Notes: generated by a model not told the origin, from the sequence alone. A stretch of 64,000 bases of DNA from Adiantum capillus-veneris (GCA_014529385.2 CM043954.1:3082501-3146500); one strand, 5' to 3'. Counted from the stretch's first letter, positions 36,603-48,593 are shown. Translations and numbers: made by a program.

Positions 36603-37804
36603 GATGTAGATTCCGTCCTCGGAAGCTATTGAGTTGAAGCTTGTTATGTCCATGTTGTAGAGCATCTCGATTTGAATCTGCAAGGCAAAGTCACTGTTTC
36701 AGCAAGCGGAATTATATTTCCATAAATCATGAGGGGAATGTAAGGTACATGTGGAAATGAGTAAATGCAAGATTTATGAGATGTTAGACTGCCATTAAGG
36801 ACAAATAAATCGCACTTTGAGTGAATTAATTAATCAAGAGTTTTGGGCTTATGGGTGAGTCTATCAATTAGTTAGCTATGACTAAGGTTAAAACAACTAC
36901 TCTAGTACTAGCTAAGCTAAGAAGATTATCTAAATGCAAGATTCCCTAATTGTGCTTTTTAGCTTTGATGAGCCAACTAGCTCTCACAACTGCAAACAAA
37001 AGCTTGAAATGTTAACTGTAAGCTCGATGGAAGTCTTTTAAATGTCATTCATTTTTTTCTTTTTCTCTTTTTTACTTTGGTTCACAATCATTTGACGTGT
37101 GTGCTTATTTGTATGTCTGGGGCTTTTTGCTTCTCAAGGAAAAGCGCCCACACTGGGAACCTCTAGGGCTCTAGTACCATAGACAATACATGTGAGTGAA
37201 GTACCAAATCAAGCCAGGATTTCTCTTCCAGCATTAGATTTTTCATTTGTGGCACTTATGTTTTTTGCTTCCATTTCCTTTGTATTCTCACTAGTATTTT
37301 TGTTGTTTAAGTGAGCAAGCTTCTCTATGCCTTAAACATTCCTAAGGTTTCAAATACTCAGATAATTTTATCAGCTAGGACTAGTGGTCAAGTAAATGAG
37401 TTAACCTAAAGTCACGCTCTCCTAATCTCAAGGCTCATCCATAAGATTAAACTCTAGTTCCATCAACTTAAGCAAAGACAAATTTATACATCTATAATGG
37501 CAGATAACAACCATAACTATTGCACTCAAACAAACCATGAAAAATCATTATTAGCAATTATACATATCCCCCAACATGAATCATGGAAAGTAGTACACCT
37601 GGAGGTATGGAGTTTCTCATTTCGTCGAAGCAGATGTCCTCAGCCATGTGGATGGAGATCCATATAAGTCCTACCTAACACATCCAAAAAACAAGCACTA
37701 TACCTCTAGGAGGCATGTTAGTGTGAAAAAATTAAAACTCCTAGAAAACAAACTCAAAACACAATCCAGACCCCTAACCTACCTATCTGTCATCCCTTTT
37801 AGAA
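36603..37804 (-). other. Long 3' untranslated region of the gypsy element
   Basis: About 1.2 kb between the last open frame and the polypurine tract, AT-rich. I see no coding domain in it. Confidence 0.5.
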
Positions 37805-38227
37805 TCAAGGAAAGAGGATATTATATAAACCGGGTGGCCACCCTAAGGCTAGGCCTCTATCCTCATCATCTAGATAAACGAAATCATTTTCCGTGAGGCC
37901 ATAGTCTTCCTTGGTCTCTATTATTTCTTCTTCATCATCCTCTTGCGCAAGCGTGTTAATCAAGAACCTCGCGATGCGTGGATACTCATCCTGTGCAAAA
38001 GAATAAGCATGTGCCACCAGAGAAACATTCGCTACTGGGTAGGGATCACTAGTTATCCATAGACGTATCAGCCATTCTAACTCCTCAAAATTTCGCTCAC
38101 GTGCAAGTCTCTCTACCAAATCCCATTCGCAAGAAAGTACAGGGTAGCAGATGTGAAACACTTGAGAAAAAGAAAAAGGGTACCTTTCATCAAAAATAGA
38201 AGCGCATGCCTCTGGTGAACTAGCCAT
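37805..38227 (-). CDS. Unrecognised 140-residue acidic protein
   Basis: An intact frame that starts MASSPEACASIFDERYPFSF, is Trp/Leu/Glu-rich in the middle (ELEWLIRLWITSDPYP) and carries a run of acidic residues (DDEEEIIETKEDYGL) near the C terminus. No signal peptide or membrane span is visible, so it is not an obvious env. It lies downstream of an internal polypurine-tract copy, which suggests it was added at the former 3' end of the element. I do not recognise the family. It is undamaged while gag-pol is damaged. Confidence 0.5.
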   Translation of the reverse strand: MASSPEACASIFDERYPFSFSQVFHICYPVLSCEWDLVERLARERNFEELEWLIRLWITSDPYPVANVSLVAHAYSFAQDEYPRIARFLINTLAQEDDEEEIIETKEDYGLTENDFVYLDDEDRGLALGWPPGLYNILFP

Positions 38228-38489
38228 CTCTGAGAATACAAATAGATTTGGTTAGGTCTTTAAAACATGAGTTGTTTTTGTGTGTTGCTTGATGTGACAT
38301 GGTGAATTTAGACTTATGTGTAGGATCTGATAGGGTGCTCTCTCATTGCTAGTCGCTCTTGCTCTTTTACCTTTTTATCTTGTTTTTGTGAGTATAAGGC
38401 TTTATATATACATTCCCTAAGATTGGAGATTAAGAGGTCAGGGAGAAAGGTTGAGAAGGAAGCAAGTGAATGATGGATGTCAACAAACA

Positions 38490-38505
38490 CTCCCCCCTTC
38501 CTTGG
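38490..38505 (-). repeat. Internal copy of the polypurine tract
   Basis: The minus strand CCAAGGAAGGGGGGAG, with the preceding GATCTACC, matches the surroundings of the true tract at 36590-36602 (ATCTACATCAGGAAGGGGGG). It is followed by TGTTTGTTGACATCC, which has the TGTT start of an LTR but not the sequence of this element's LTR. Confidence 0.65.
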
Positions 38506-38510
38506 GTAGA

Positions 38511-39010
38511 TCATACCGTTTGAAATGATGTCGTCACCCTTTGAAACCAGTTGTTCCAAGTTGTTATAGGTGAAGGCTTTAACCAATAGTTTTCGATCGC
38601 TCTATGCGTTTCATCTAGTTGCGAGGGTGGTAAGGTACTCTCCCATGATTTTATTTGCAACATTGTTGTAGGTGGTGAACTTACAACGGGAGGTGTAAAA
38701 TCTCTCTTGCTTGTATGGATATGTACAATGGTAGGTGGAGGTTGTATCGAAGCTTCTATTTTTGTATAGGAACTACATGAAGAGCAAGAAGCTTCATTTG
38801 CTTTCCCTGTTCCTGAGCTAGGTGGAACAAATCGTTCTTTCTTTGGTACCCAAACTAGCTCTGGAGCAAGTGTGTCGCATTCTGTGATTTTTTCCTTTCC
38901 ACGATCTTCAATTTGTTTTGGGGCCACAGGATTGAGCTCACATGGGCCCGGTGACAGGTAAGAGTACAATTTACGTTTGGGCACCCAAATTTGATCATTT
39001 CCTTCATATT
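38511..39010 (-). CDS. WVPK-motif tail after integrase and second protease
   Basis: From about 39005 the minus strand reads QIWVPKRKLYSYL, then LVWVPKKERFVPP, then a Ser/Pro-rich region to a stop at 38511 (157 codons from the first Met at 38984). It overlaps the end of the preceding frame by about 130 bp in another frame. A frameshift at about 39000 in this copy could have split one protein in two. WVPK-type motifs also occur after the isolated retropepsin at 14592-15330. Function unknown. Confidence 0.5.
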
Positions 39011-41284
39011 ATCCTTGGGCTTCCAATAGTCGTTTAGGAATCCAACGCAATGTTTCTTTACATTTCTTGGAGTGAGGGGACGTTTCTTACGAGGCTTCCG
39101 TTTTTTAGCATCAGCCATGGTTACTAAAGAAGCTTTAGGGATACACTTGTATGTTTTCTTTGTTATATTAGGATGGTTCTTGTGTGTCTCAAGCTTTCTT
39201 TCAACTACATCAGTTGAAGCTCTAGAGAGTTGGGCTATGGGAACGTATGGTTCAACCTCTTGGACATGCAATGTCTTGGGTTTTATTTCCTTAGGCAATA
39301 TCTCAGGGACTATGGCTTGAGTGGTAGGGATAAGAGTTGGTTTTTGCATTGTGACGCCCCCAGTCCCCCAATCAATAGTGCATTTGGTGGCTATCATCCA
39401 CGTGCGTCCTAGGTTTATATTACCCTTCATAGTTCCAACAGGCATGACCAAAGAGTCTTGAGCTACAACCCCATTGTCATAACTGACAGAAGTGTGCCAG
39501 ATTCCAAAAACCGTAGTTTTTTTCTTGTTGACACCCTTGACTTGGATAATACTCTCAGATAGAGGTGGCTTCCCTAACTGACACCACACCCCATATGATA
39601 ACATATTATATTTAGCACTCGTGTCCAATAAGGCGTTATATAACACTTTTCCATAGGTGCTATTTAGCTCAATAGGGTATCGTAGAGGTGTGTCAGAGTC
39701 CAACCAATCCTCGTCGATTTCAACGTGGAATGCATGTGTGACTCCAAGGTTAGCCTCTCGTTTTTGTCTTATACGTTGTTGTCGCTCCTTAGCCTCAGCT
39801 TGAGCTTGTATCTTCTTCAATTCTATTTGTGCCTTGGCTGCCTTTTTTGTATGGGTGGCACGCAACTCCTCTTGGCTTAAAGGATCATAGTATCTTTTAA
39901 ATTTTCTCCCATTGAGGAATCCAATGGTTTCAACTCCATCAAGAGTCTCCACACGAATGGTTCCTTGTGGGGTGATCTCACATACTCTATATGGTCCTTT
40001 TCCCGCATATTTCAACTTTTTCTTTTCGTTATGAACTCCATACATAAGGACTTTATCACCAACATTGATATCTTTGTTCTTTAGATGACGGTCAAACCAT
40101 TTCTTCCTCCTATCTTTCTCCACAAGTGCATTTTGCACAGCTAATTGCCTCTCTTCATCTAGCCTTTCAAGGATATATAATCGCTCAACTAAGGGGTTAC
40201 CATCCCAACCTTCTTGAGAAGCTACTCGAAGACTAGGAACGACAAACTCCCATGGCATAACCGCTTCTTGGCCATACACCATCTTGAATGGTGTGCAGTT
40301 AATGGCAACTTTATACGTAGTACGATAAGCCCATAGAGCTGATGTAAGCTTTAAATCCCAATCTGTGCGATGAGCTTCCACCGTTTTGGTTAAGATAGAG
40401 ATTAAGGTCGTATTGGTGCTCTCAGCTTGGCCATTTGCTTGTGGATAATAAGGTGTGGATTTATGGTGAGCTATCATAAAGTTGGTAGTGAGTTCTTTTA
40501 TTACTCCATTTATAAAATGAGTACCATTGTCACTCACAATCTCAAAGGGACAACCAAATCTTGTAACAAGGTTCTCAAAGAGAAACTTGGCAGTTGACCT
40601 TGCATCGGCCTTACGTGTCGCCCTGGCTTCCATCCACTTTGTCACATAGTCAGTGGCAACGATAATATATCGAGATTGAGTGCTACGAGCTGCCGGACTA
40701 ATTGGGCCTACAAAGTCTAAACCCCATTTTTCAAATGGTTGAGTCACTTTAACAGGATGTAAGGGCATCCTATCCTTTTGTTGTGTGATCTTGTAACGTT
40801 GGCATTCATCACATCCTTTTGCAAAAAGTGATGCATCCTTAAATAAGGTTGGCCACCAATAGCCTGATTGCAACACCTTTCTAGCTGTTAGTTCCCCTAA
40901 GAAATGTCCTCCGGCTATACCCATGTGGGCTTCTTGCAGTATGTATAAATACTCATCCTCACGGGCACAACGCCTAAGAATATCATCCTTCCCTAGCCTG
41001 TAGAGAGTCCCTGCAATGAGAGAGTAAGGTTCACATTCTTTTAACAGTTTTCGAGCTATGTCCTTACGAAGCTCTTTGGGTGGAAAACCATTAACTAGAA
41101 AGTTCACAATCTTCTCACTCCATTCAGGTATGGTTTCGACTAGGAATAGAGAAGTATCAGGCAATTCATCATCGACTCCAGTAGGGGCTTCACCATTGGG
41201 TATGCGAGACAAATGATCATCCATGACATGTCTTTTACCAGGTCTCACCACAATGGTAAAATCAAACACAAGGAGAATTAACAA
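38855..41284 (-). pseudogene. Integrase fused to a second retropepsin-like domain
   Basis: 809 open codons; the upstream stop at 41288 separates it from RT-RNase H. Residues 1-30 finish RNase H (DHLSR). The H2C2 zinc site is H120, H127, C158, C161. The DDE core is D190 (GLDFVGP), D252 (SDNGTHF) and E288 (GQAEST). A GPY/F-like segment (KGPYRVCEI) and a coiled, Gln/Lys-rich linker follow. Then comes a retropepsin-like segment of about 110 residues with LLDTSA at about residue 554 and NLGRTWM at about residue 624, which match the catalytic DTGA and C-terminal ILGRxWM elements of retroviral-type proteases. The canonical DTG is DTS here. A protease after integrase is not usual for Ty3/gypsy. Confidence 0.85.
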
Positions 41285-41287
41285 CCA

Positions 41288-42317
41288 TCATGTAATTCTT
41301 CCCGTGGAACAAGGTTTATTTACTAGATACAACAAGGCTTGATGATCAACATAGAACACAAACTTGTTGGCCAGAAGGTAGTGGCGAAATTTCTTCACTG
41401 CATAAATCATACCTAAACCTTCTCGCTCTGTAGTGGTGTAGTTTCTTTCGGCATCATTCAACTGACGACTTGCAAAGCTAATGGGGTAGTCTAGTTTATG
41501 TTCTCCTGGTTGAGCTAGAACACACCCAATAGCAAAGTTCGATGCATCAATATGCACATGAAAAATTACATTCCAATCGCGCACTCGTAGAATAGGAGCG
41601 CTAGTCAAGGTCCTTTTCAATGACTCATAAGCATGGTGACACTCCGTAGTACATTGGAACTCAATAAGAAGCTTGTACAAAGGACGAGCTATCTCGGCAA
41701 AGTTTAAAATAAACCGTCGGTAATAACCAACATGGCCCATGAACCTTTGAACTCCTTTATAGTTTTTAGGTGGTAGCAATTCTGCAATGGCTTTAATTTT
41801 GCTCTCATCTGTGGAAATCCCATTTTTGGACACTATATGCCCTAAAATGACTCCATGTCTAACCTAAAATTGGCATTTGAAAGGGTTTAAGGAGATGCGA
41901 TACAATCTACACTTTTCGTAAGCATGATAGATGTTCTTTCCAAGAGGAATAAACACAAAGGTCATCTAAGAAAGCTTCACAAAACTCCCTCAAATATTCT
42001 CTAAAAGCAGTGTTTATTAATCTTTGAAAGGTAGTCGGGGCATTGGTTAAGCCAAAAGCCATAACACGAAATGCGAACACTCCAAACTCGGTTATAAAGG
42101 CTGTTTTAGCTTCGTCCTCCAGCGCAATTGTGATTTGATTGTAGCCAGAGTACCCATCCAAAAAGCTATAAGCTTCCTTCCCTGCAACTCTTTCAAGCAC
42201 ATGTTCTGAATATGGCAAGGGGTAATGGTCCCTCCTAGTGGCGGCATTGACCTTCTTGAGATCCACGCACACTCTGAGTTTCCCATTCTTTTTGGGCACA
42301 ATCACTATTGGAGACAC
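41288..42317 (-). pseudogene. Gypsy reverse transcriptase and RNase H
   Basis: First frame (42317-41907): SPIVIVPKKNGKLRVCVD, FLDGYSGYNQI, FGLTNAPTTFQRL and the catalytic FLDDLCVY (FLDD at 41972-41961). A frameshift near 41900 and a TAG at 41864-41866 separate it from the second frame (41833-41288): SKNGISTDESKIKAI, then RNase H with IFHVHIDAS, YTTTEREGLGMIYA and YVDHQALLYLVNKP. A TGA at 41288-41290 ends it where related relics have Arg before Trp. No second, archaeal-type RNase H precedes integrase, which argues against a typical Tat element. Confidence 0.9.
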
Positions 42318-42320
42318 CCA

Positions 42321-43364
42321 TTATGAGTGCTCAATAGGGTATATGAATCCGCATTCCACAAGCTTTTCAATCTCTTCTTGAACGATCTTTGCATATTTAG
42401 GATTCATTGGGTAGGGTCGTTGCTGAACTGGTTTAGCCATGCTATTCATGGGGATTGTGTGCTGCACCACAGAAGGTGGAACACCTTTCATATCATGATA
42501 AGTCCAGGAAAATATATCCTTGATTTCCTTGAGAAGTTCTTTAAGTACACACTCCTCAGTCTCGGTCAGATCTTGGGCAATGAAAATGGGTTTAGACTCT
42601 TCTCCTGGGTCTGCTAACTCTATTTCCTTAACTATCGTTGGACCATCATAGACTCCACTGCTACCATCGATAGGTTTTCTTTGAGCCTTTGTATACACAA
42701 CCTTACGTTCCTCTGTGATATAGGATTTGAAATGTTCAGGTGCAAGGTGTAAGTCTGTGGGGTCCTGTTGTTCTATGGACTGTGTTTTAACTTCTGATTC
42801 CTTTTGTTGTTGAGCTAACTCTCGATTTTCTCGTCTCCTTACGGTACGGCTCAACTTTGGCTTATCTGTAGCCTCTAGTTGTGCGATGTCGATGGGTTGT
42901 GGACTACACCACATAATGCTTTGAAGGTATTCACCCCAGTTATCTACCAACTTTTGATGAGCATCACATGCCCATATATAATTAAGCCACTCTGCGGTAG
43001 ATTTCTTTTCATTTATTCTAGCACGCACATTTGCTCGATATCGTCGCCTCTTATATCTCTTACTCTTCTTGTTTAATTCTCGATTACGGTCGATTTCTAG
43101 TGAAGACTCACTAGATGAATCACTACTTGTGTCTTCTGCTCCCTTGGATAGATTATCATCTAGGTTACCACTGGGCCTTGAATGGTTTGTCCCCACATTT
43201 GCACTAAGATTTAACTCAGATTCTTCATCCTCAGAGTCAATTTCAACTAATGATTCTGACCCCAAATCGTGTGGGCTATAGTCTTGTGAGGCGCTACTGG
43301 TTTCAATGCCAGTCAAACTTTCATCTTGTAGATCATCAGAATCTATATGCATTGCTTCTAGCAT
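42321..43364 (-). pseudogene. Pre-RT linker and RT N-terminus
   Basis: 347 open codons. An acidic, Ser-rich linker comes first. A Lys/Arg-rich segment (KKSKRYKRRRYRANVRARINEKK) resembles a nuclear-targeting patch. The RT entry region follows: EIKDIFSWTYHDMKGV, VVQHTIPMNSMAKPVQQRPY and EEIEKLVECGFIYPIEHS. A TAA at 42321-42323 interrupts the frame just before the RT palm. Upstream a frameshift near 43400 separates it from the protease frame. Confidence 0.85.
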
Positions 43365-44756
43365 GTTTAAGGGTACAAGTGGTCCCCCTATTTCCCCAAG
43401 TGTCTATGGTTGCTGCTAGGTGGACCCAATCCACATTGTCCGATTCAGTCATCCCAGGTAGTACATCCATATAAGGAGAATCTTCCCCAACATCAGTGTC
43501 CGCTTTACACGTATAACAATACTGCAATGGGGCCGAGTGAACTGTGGTGTCAGATCTATGATCGATTATAAACCTGTTTCCTAGAGGATGTGCTCGACCC
43601 GTCACAAGATCCACTCGAATGACGGAATCTTGGAACTGCAAGTAGACATGGTTTTTAGACCAGTCATGCACCATTTTTGCTTCCCTCATGAAAGGACGTC
43701 CTAAGATCACTCCGATGCCATAGTGTGTTTGAAGAAATCCATAACAATAAAGGTAATCCTTATTTTATGTCCAAAGACCTTGATCTTGAGATCTTCTAGC
43801 ATCCCAATAGGTTTAACAATAGACCCATTGGCCATTTTCACTACTATGGTTGTGGTCGCAAGGTGAGGTCTTCCCATAACTTCCCAGCAATTTTTAGTCA
43901 CAATGCTAACCCCAGCGCCACCATCAAGAATTCCCTTCACATTTAATCCCTTAGTAGTGATTGGTATAGTTGCATTAGATTCATCACCCTCAAAGTATTG
44001 TCCCAACTTGTTAACAGGTATTTCTATAACAAGGTTCTCATCTAGGTTCGGTTGTGGATCTATGTATTCCTCCTCTATTGGCATCTCCCCAGCTCCATCC
44101 ATCTGTGCAAATTGTGGTAGCCCAAACTTCAGTTCTCCATTGAGGAAGGCTCGAAGGGCTGATACTAGCTCGGGGTCTTTATATAGTTTGGACATGATGG
44201 TGGTTCTAACTTCTAAAGACATGAAATCCATCAATTTGGCAATGTTTAACGACACCTTTTGGCCTTGAGTCCCTTGACGTGGGGAAGATGGGATCTCCAT
44301 TTCTTCGATAGGATCAGGTAGTCCCTCTGTAAACATTCTTTCCATCAAGAAGTGAGTACGCCCACTTTTCCATGACTTTAAGTCACTTTCTTCTTGGATG
44401 ACACTAGGTATGTCCAAGGGTCTATGGACTTGGTGAGGTTGTTGTTGCGTAGGGAACACGGTGTCTGTAATCTGGATCTTCCTAGGTGCTGGTTCTAGAT
44501 CCCTTTGGGTATCTTCTACCAAACTCCTTAAATGCTTGACTCACTCAATCTCCTCTGTAGGGTTTGGGTAAGTTCCTATCTTCTTTTTGGATCCTGGCCA
44601 TTGTGGCTCATGAAGATCTTCCTTGTTGGTTTCTATTTTAGTGGTCGTTTTGGTCTCCATGGTTTCACCTGAATCAGAATCTTCTTCAGCGTCGTTCATA
44701 TATACGGGGTCATCACCAGTCCCTATGTTGGTCTTTGAACTGGGGTCTGACTTCAC
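43336..44756 (-). pseudogene. Canonical (first) retropepsin of the gypsy element
   Basis: Frames 44756-44541 and 44522-43707 are the same phase and split by a TGA at 44541-44543. A frameshift near 43715 leads to the frame ending at 43336. The catalytic segment reads GILDGGAGVSIV, the flap region VVKMANGSIVKPIGM, and the C-terminal hydrophobic-Gly motif VILGRPFM lies just past the frameshift. The active-site triplet is DGG, as seen in some plant gypsy proteases. Position between gag and RT is canonical. Confidence 0.85.
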
Positions 44757-44829
44757 TGCTTTTTGCGATCTCTTTCTTCATGTTTTCTTCTTTTTCTGAG
44801 ATTGGGCAATTGATGTCGTGTCTCTTTCC

Positions 44830-47829
44830 TCAAGAAATATAATTTTGTTTTTGGAGCATCGATCGTGTGAGTACGTTTACTGGTACCACGGGTGTACTTG
44901 GTGATGGCTCCTCGGTAACTTCAATCAAGTTTAATGGCGTGATCTTCGGTGCATTTGGATTATTTGGACATTGGGCAATCAAATGATCTATGCCACATCG
45001 ATTACACATGAGTATCGGCATTGTAGACGTGCTCGCTTGATTGGTTTGCATAAGTGTGGCGTTCTTTTGTAGCCTAATAGGACACTCGGCTACACGACGT
45101 GGACCTCCACGCTCATAGCATTGAAGAGGTGGTCTCTTAGCGGTGTAATTGGTATTTTGGCCTCTTGCCGCAAGAGCAGCTACTTGATATACAGGTTTGA
45201 CTTGTCCCCAATAGTCCTCCATGTAGTATTGTGGAATTTCTTCAAGCACATCCATCCCATAGGCGATATTAGGATCTATATCTTCCTCATAGCCTTCCAA
45301 ACAAGAAATAGATGACTCACAACCCACTTGATTCACAGAAGTGATTCTCGGATGTGGTGGTTGCGGTCCTAGCACTGGAGGTAGTAAGGTTGTTGTTTGA
45401 ACAATATTTTGGGCCCTAGGGACCATGTGTTGTGCTGTTTGTTCAAGAGGTGGGGCCGGCATCAAGGCAGGCACTCGAGGTGTGTCTGTCCATGCTAAGG
45501 TTGTTCTATTGGCCATCGCACGCTTAAATACTATGCAATCCTTAGCTTGATGACCATACCTCCCACATGCATTGCAGTTCCCATTGAATTTTACTCTAAA
45601 AGTAGGGCATTCACTTGTACTATGCGGTCCATAGCATACTGAGCACCATTGCTGCTCCCTTCTTGGATACATATGATTGTTTTGCGGAGCACGATTGTCT
45701 CTAAGACTCTCTTGAATAGCCTTGGTGAGATCTGCTAAAGTCATCTCAGATATCTTTGGCTCCTTAGCAATAGGCTTTAGGGTCATTGGCTGATGCCCCG
45801 ATGCTTGTGAGCTAATAGATTTAGACTCAACAGACACTCTTTCTCCTTGAATCATTAAATTACCCCCCAATTGGATCGCATTGGTGGTGACTTCTTCCCA
45901 AGTGGTGATACCTCTAATGACTAGGCCATTGTAGATATCCTCATGTCGTAATCCCCTAATGAATCTATCCAGCAATTGGTTATTGTTGAAGCGCTCATTT
46001 GGATTACAATGAGAATTCAAATGCTTCAAGCGACTTATAAAGTCTCTCACCGACTCTCCTTCCTCTCGTTGGGCTTTTTGGAGCTGAGAGGCTACACCCC
46101 AAAGTACTCCCTCTCATATGTATTCTTTTAAGAACAGTCTCCTAAGAGTAGGGTAAATCGTTTTTTCTTCCACCCTTAGGGTTCTATACCAATCCCCAGC
46201 CTTTCCACTTAAGGTTAGGCTTAAAGCATTGCTCTTATGTAGGTCATTGTGTTCTCCTAGAGAATCGCATATTTGTTCAAACACTTCGATATGCTTTCTC
46301 ACATCCCCGTCTCCACTAAATTTTTGTGTGAGCTTGGCTATTTGAACTGCTTTACTTCTAGGCTCTCTATCAGGCGTGTTACGCATATTCTCAGCAATAG
46401 ATCGACCAATAGCTTGAGCAAATGTTGCCAAGTCACCTAAGTGAGCAGGCACCGTGGGTGAAGACGCTCCAGAGACTACATGTGGAGTAGGTATTGGCAT
46501 TGGGCTTGGCGCATAGGAAGCCCTTGGGTTCCACGTTGGGTACGATGTTGTGCCATGTGGTGGTCCAAAGTTCATATGTGTGGCCCTAGGCATAGCAGAC
46601 GTCGGATGTGACATGCTAATGCTAGCCGGTATAGTCCCATGGAAATAAAAACTTGGGTGTTGTGGTTGTGGGGCATAGGTAGTTGAAACAATGGGAGGGG
46701 TAGGGACTACATGAGTACGTGGACCCATAGGTGCATACGATTGGTACGCACTTGTAGGTACTATCGCAGGCATTGAGCTACCATGTAGCGGTGCTTTACT
46801 AACAAACGAGGTCCATGGTGTGTTTCTTGGCATGCCCATCATTGGGGTAGGCATGGTAGCCGTGGTGTCATCAAGGGAAAGATGAGCTAGACTTGGAAAA
46901 GTAAAGCTATCACTTGTGGGTTCAGATTGCATTGAGACCCCTGGCGAAACAACATATGGGGGATCGATGGGACTCACTGGGGGAGTCTCCATTTGTGATA
47001 GAGTGGGTTGTTTCCCTTTGCCCGTGTCTAAAAATCGCATAGGACCCGTCGAAGGTATGTTTATTCCTCGATTTTGCCTCTCGGACTAGATAATCCTATG
47101 GATGACATTGCAGATCATGTGTTGTTCCTCTAGACTAGTAGCACTAGATGTGGATTGTACAACCTCAACCCAACCCACATGGTATGTGTAGCCCATGTAT
47201 AGGTATGTCAAAGTCTCCGTGTGTAGGTCATATTCCCAATTTTCATTGAGAAATACCCCGTCCAAACTTGGTGTACTAGAGGGTTGCCATTAGGTGGATG
47301 CAATGTTGCTTCCCGTGTTTTGACTTTTAGTCACCGCTACCTTAGAGGCGACTTTGGAAGGTGGTAGCTCGGTAGGGACCTCATTAAATGAGGTAGGTAG
47401 AATGTCCACGTGGACACTCTGAGGGAGTATGGGGTCTACAGGAGATGTGAATGGTGATTCTACTTCCCCACCCCCTTCATTTACTTCACTAGCCGTAGGT
47501 TCAGAGCGCGTAGCTCTACTAAAAGTTTCCATTAAACGGCTAAAAACACTAGTTCCAGGTTGCTGGGCCCAGCTAGGTACGGTTTCATTTGTTCCCCCGG
47601 GGCTTTGTGTAAGATGCTCTTCCATAATATCGTAGTCAGAGGAAGAGTCGCTAGCCGCTATATTTGGGTCTTGGGTTGCACTACCTTGGGTCCCCGCCGA
47701 GGGCGTAGACCCTAGCGTGGAAGGATAGTGAGTACCCCCGTAAATCGAAGCACTAGCTAGTTGTTCGGACTCTAGCACACGACCAGAGCGTAGATACATG
47801 TGCTTTGGGTGCCCTACAAGTGTCTGCAA
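44830..47829 (-). pseudogene. Gag, about 1000 codons with three stops
   Basis: One phase runs from 47829 to 44830, interrupted by TAA (47290-47292), TAG (47086-47088) and TGA (46114-46116). N-terminal part: YLRSGRVLE and a Ser/Thr-rich region. Middle: a long Pro/Met/Ser-rich segment (47040-46450). Then the retrotransposon gag core (AQIGRSIAENMRNTPDRE, QKFSGDGDVRKHIEVFEQI, DWYRTL, and after the TGA DFISRLKHLNSHC, LLDRFIRGLRHEDIYNG). The nucleocapsid has several CCHC-like knuckles (CSVCYGPHSTSEC, CNACGRYGHQAKDC, CNRCGIDHLIAQC). It overlaps the start of the pol phase. Confidence 0.9.
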
Positions 47830-48570
47830 GTACCCTCAAAGGTTACTTGCTTTGTTTTGTGGGTGTTTGCACCCCGTTTTCTACTTGATTTTTTCTTGTT
47901 TTTGATGTTTTTTTAATGTTTGAATTTTTTTTTTGAAGTGCGTGATAGCTCGAAACGAGCGTATCACTTAAAGGGTCGCTGTGTGCTTTACAACACAATT
48001 TTTGGGCATCTGACGTTCCGTTGGTCCTCAAAAATCAATTTTTAGCTACGTGTGAAGCTAAAATTCGTTTTTTTTTAAAGGCAACTGAGGCCTAGGTCTG
48101 AGCGTGAGCTTGGGCTTGGGTCTAGGAGATATTCTCGATCCCGGTCCTACCTTTAAATTTTTATTTTTATTTTTTCTTTTTAAAGGATAAGGCCGCCGCG
48201 GCCTGCGCGAGAGCGCACACACACTCTCTCTACCTACTTCTAACTAATACACCTACTCTTACACACTAACACACTCTATTAACTCTCACTAATCTACTTC
48301 CTACTTACTGTACATAGAAAACTAACTACCTTAATACACAGAGAATAAACACAGAACCTTTGAAATCTCTATTAACAAAGAAAACTAACTACCTTAATAC
48401 ACAGAGAAATAACATAGAACCTTTGAAAACTCCATTAATAAAAAAAACACACAGTATAACACCAAATCCCTCTTCTCAACACACACACACACACTCCTTC
48501 CTTACCTTTCCTACAATAGAAATTGCACCACGGAGAAGCACAGAGTGCTAATTGAGCTTGGTGTATGGCA
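47830..48570 (-). other. 5' leader of the gypsy element with tandem duplication
   Basis: Untranslated leader between the primer site and gag. It includes a degenerate 63-bp tandem duplication at 48316-48441 (units starting AGAAAACTAACTACC) and several A/T homopolymers. Confidence 0.75.
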
Positions 48571-48589
48571 TTCCCCGGCAACGACGCCA
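48571..48589 (-). other. Primer binding site, tRNA-Asp
   Basis: The minus strand reads TGGCGTCGTTGCCGGGGAA, which matches the 3' end of plant tRNA-Asp(GTC) with one mismatch near the start. It is separated by four bases from the 5' LTR. Confidence 0.85.
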
Positions 48590-48593
48590 AAAA

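Noticed and set aside
37805-38227. env-like gene of an Athila element
   Set aside because: No signal peptide or transmembrane segment is visible; left as unknown.
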